Source: Kaistia terrae (GTDB taxonomy: Bacteria > Pseudomonadota > Alphaproteobacteria > Rhizobiales > Kaistiaceae). From it: a stretch of 64,000 nt of DNA. A program made the position numbers and the translations under genes. Positions 62,867-64,000 of this stretch are shown here, one piece after another. The notes below the pieces were generated by a model. It worked only from the letters and a program-made list of their open reading frames with translations, was not told the origin of the DNA and did not search any database. The first letter of the stretch is position 1. The number at the start of each line of letters is the position of its first letter. Location of the stretch: NCBI RefSeq assembly GCF_026344005.1, contig NZ_JAPKNH010000005.1, positions 310,001-374,000 on the forward strand, given 5' to 3'.

Positions 62867-63810
62867 TCTTCACCATTGGTCTCCAACAGTTCGAGCTGCT
62901 CGGGATGCGTGATCCGCAAGCTCGGCCCGTTGTGACTCTCAATCCAGCCCCTCAGTCTTACCCGTTGCCCCCTCAGCGCCGCCACCGCGATCCCGCTTTC
63001 GGCCAGGGCTGCCATCGCCTCGGCCGTCAGAACCGCCGTGAAATCCGTCGACCACTCGCGTCCGAAATCCAGATAGGCGATTGGACCGCGCTCGCCGACA
63101 GAAACGACTCTTCCCTCAACCAGATCATATACATCGTGACGGGTTGCAAGTCCGAGATCTGTCGCAGGGCGGATGGCGTAGTATGGATCCGGCCAGAGGC
63201 CAAGTCCTGAATGGCGCGCTTCCCGTTCAACATTCATCAAAGCGCCGACACACTGGCGATTGTCGGCGAAGGAATAGACGCGGGCGAGGCCTTGGGCCAC
63301 CATCTCCCGCTGCACCCAGATGGGTTCGCGCCCTTCCGGCAGGATTTCGACATGGGCGAGCGCCCGGTTGTAGCGGTCGCGTCGGGCTCCGCCATAGCGC
63401 AACTGCGCCGCCTGGCCGAGGGCCATGCGCTCCAGCGCCGCCTTCGCCTCTTCTCCCAGCGGCCAGGCGACGAAACCAGGCCGGCCCAGCGGCAATTTCG
63501 GCGCCTGCATGCCGACGAGGCGGACTTCGAGCGTGTTGTCGAGCACGAGCGTGTCGCCGTCGATGACATGGGTCACGACTCCCGCTTCGCCATCGACAAG
63601 GTGGCATTCGTTCGGGCCCGCCGTCCGTTCGGTCGGTTTCGCCCCCGTCGCATCCGTCATCATCGCTCCCAACAGCAGCAGGACCAGCCCGAGCCGCTTC
63701 CATCGCCATGCCAAACCATTCGCGTGCGCCGCGCCGCTTCGAAATATCGTGCGGCGCTCCAACATGGTCGGTTGCGGCGTCGTGGTTCCGGCTCGGCGTT
63801 TCGTCACCAT
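62863..63810 (-). CDS. Staphylococcal-nuclease-like (SNase) protein
   Basis: A 315-residue exported protein with a thermonuclease fold: TM or signal region LGLVLLLLGAMM, then THVIDGDTLVLDN, VRLVGMQAPKLPLG, DRYNRALAHVE. Asp21-, Arg35- and Arg87-equivalents are present, but the calcium/base motif D-x-P-E reads QAPK, so normal nuclease activity is doubtful. C-terminal half (about 200-315) is an extra domain. Coupled with the M48 gene. Start at 63810; ATG 63765 possible. Confidence 0.85.
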   Translation of the reverse strand: MVTKRRAGTTTPQPTMLERRTIFRSGAAHANGLAWRWKRLGLVLLLLGAMMTDATGAKPTERTAGPNECHLVDGEAGVVTHVIDGDTLVLDNTLEVRLVGMQAPKLPLGRPGFVAWPLGEEAKAALERMALGQAAQLRYGGARRDRYNRALAHVEILPEGREPIWVQREMVAQGLARVYSFADNRQCVGALMNVEREARHSGLGLWPDPYYAIRPATDLGLATRHDVYDLVEGRVVSVGERGPIAYLDFGREWSTDFTAVLTAEAMAALAESGIAVAALRGQRVRLRGWIESHNGPSLRITHPEQLELLETNGEE

Positions 63811-63913
63811 CCGCGACCCTGCATCCCGCGCGCTTGTGTCATCGTCATGGCGTCACGACGGTGGAGCGCCATGGTGACATTGCCGAGGCAGCTTGAAAAC
63901 AGGGGGCAGGGGA

Positions 63914-64000
63914 ATGCGTATGGTCGACGCCAAACGCCGACAGGGCACGAGTAGTTCCAGAATTCTGTGGGATGCTCTTGAAACCGGAGGCCCAATCGGA
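63914..64000 (+). CDS. Start of an unidentified gene, cut by window edge
   Basis: An ATG at 63914 is preceded by a purine-rich run (AGGGGGCAGGGGA) and opens a frame to the window end: MRMVDAKRRQGTSSSRILW and further. Too short to assign. It is divergent from the SNase-like gene. Confidence 0.35.
   Translation, partial: MRMVDAKRRQGTSSSRILWDALETGGPIG

Overview
This 64 kb window is chromosomal DNA from a high-GC alphaproteobacterium of the order Hyphomicrobiales (Rhizobiales). The evidence is the conserved order lysA-lptM-argH-tlpA-hbd-etfAB-corrinoid adenosyltransferase, a BioR-type biotin regulon with TTATCTATAA operators, HWE-family histidine kinase signalling, ExoD, and short palindromic intergenic repeats of the kind common in that order. 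I cannot assign family or genus from sequence alone. Most genes are intact, closely packed and ordinary. No CRISPR array, prophage, transposase, integrase or rRNA operon is visible.

Layout. 1-7.7 kb: core block with lysine and arginine synthesis (lysA, argH), a thioredoxin-like TlpA, and an electron-transfer flavoprotein plus 3-hydroxybutyryl-CoA dehydrogenase set with a rhomboid protease and a cobalamin adenosyltransferase. A 290-bp nested inverted repeat lies between tlpA and hbd. 7.7-14.6 kb: TspO, an SDR oxidoreductase, an AEC transporter, glutamyl-Q tRNA(Asp) synthetase, a carboxylesterase, an HNH nuclease, a SpoU-type RNA methyltransferase, DsbB and tRNA-Leu(CAA). 14.6-24.3 kb: a looser, accessory-looking region that starts 5 bp after the tRNA. 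It holds a Tat-exported amidohydrolase, an HWE kinase with a response regulator, a two-TM channel, an alpha/beta hydrolase behind a strong promoter and a palindromic operator, a decayed oxidoreductase, a MerR/MFS pair, and two related unrecognised micro-proteins near its two ends. 24.4-26.6 kb: a DapA-family protein without its Schiff-base lysine and small membrane or hypothetical proteins among dispersed repeats.

26.2-29.4 kb: DUF779, an aldehyde dehydrogenase and a GAF-Fis activator. 29.5-32.5 kb: bioR and bioYBD under BioR boxes; bioF and bioA are absent. 34.3-40.7 kb: a LacI-controlled sugar operon (binding protein, two permeases, GH127 beta-L-arabinofuranosidase) with two operators. 40.8-50.6 kb: ExoD, a large MscS-type channel, a CAP-domain lipoprotein, a LysR/YeiH pair, a GNAT protein with a polysaccharide flippase, TusA and an FMN reductase. 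50.7-53.2 kb: ArsR-SRPBCC-MFS operon. 53.2-64 kb: a CobW zinc GTPase coupled to a D,D-carboxypeptidase, an orphan UreE with an altered metal site, an M20 amidohydrolase, TerC and ilvD separated by a structured intergenic sequence, and an M48 protease with a nuclease-like protein.

The most unusual items are the micro-protein pair, the lysine-less DapA homologue, the structured terC/ilvD spacer, the nested inverted repeat and the UreE with Gln in place of the bridging His.
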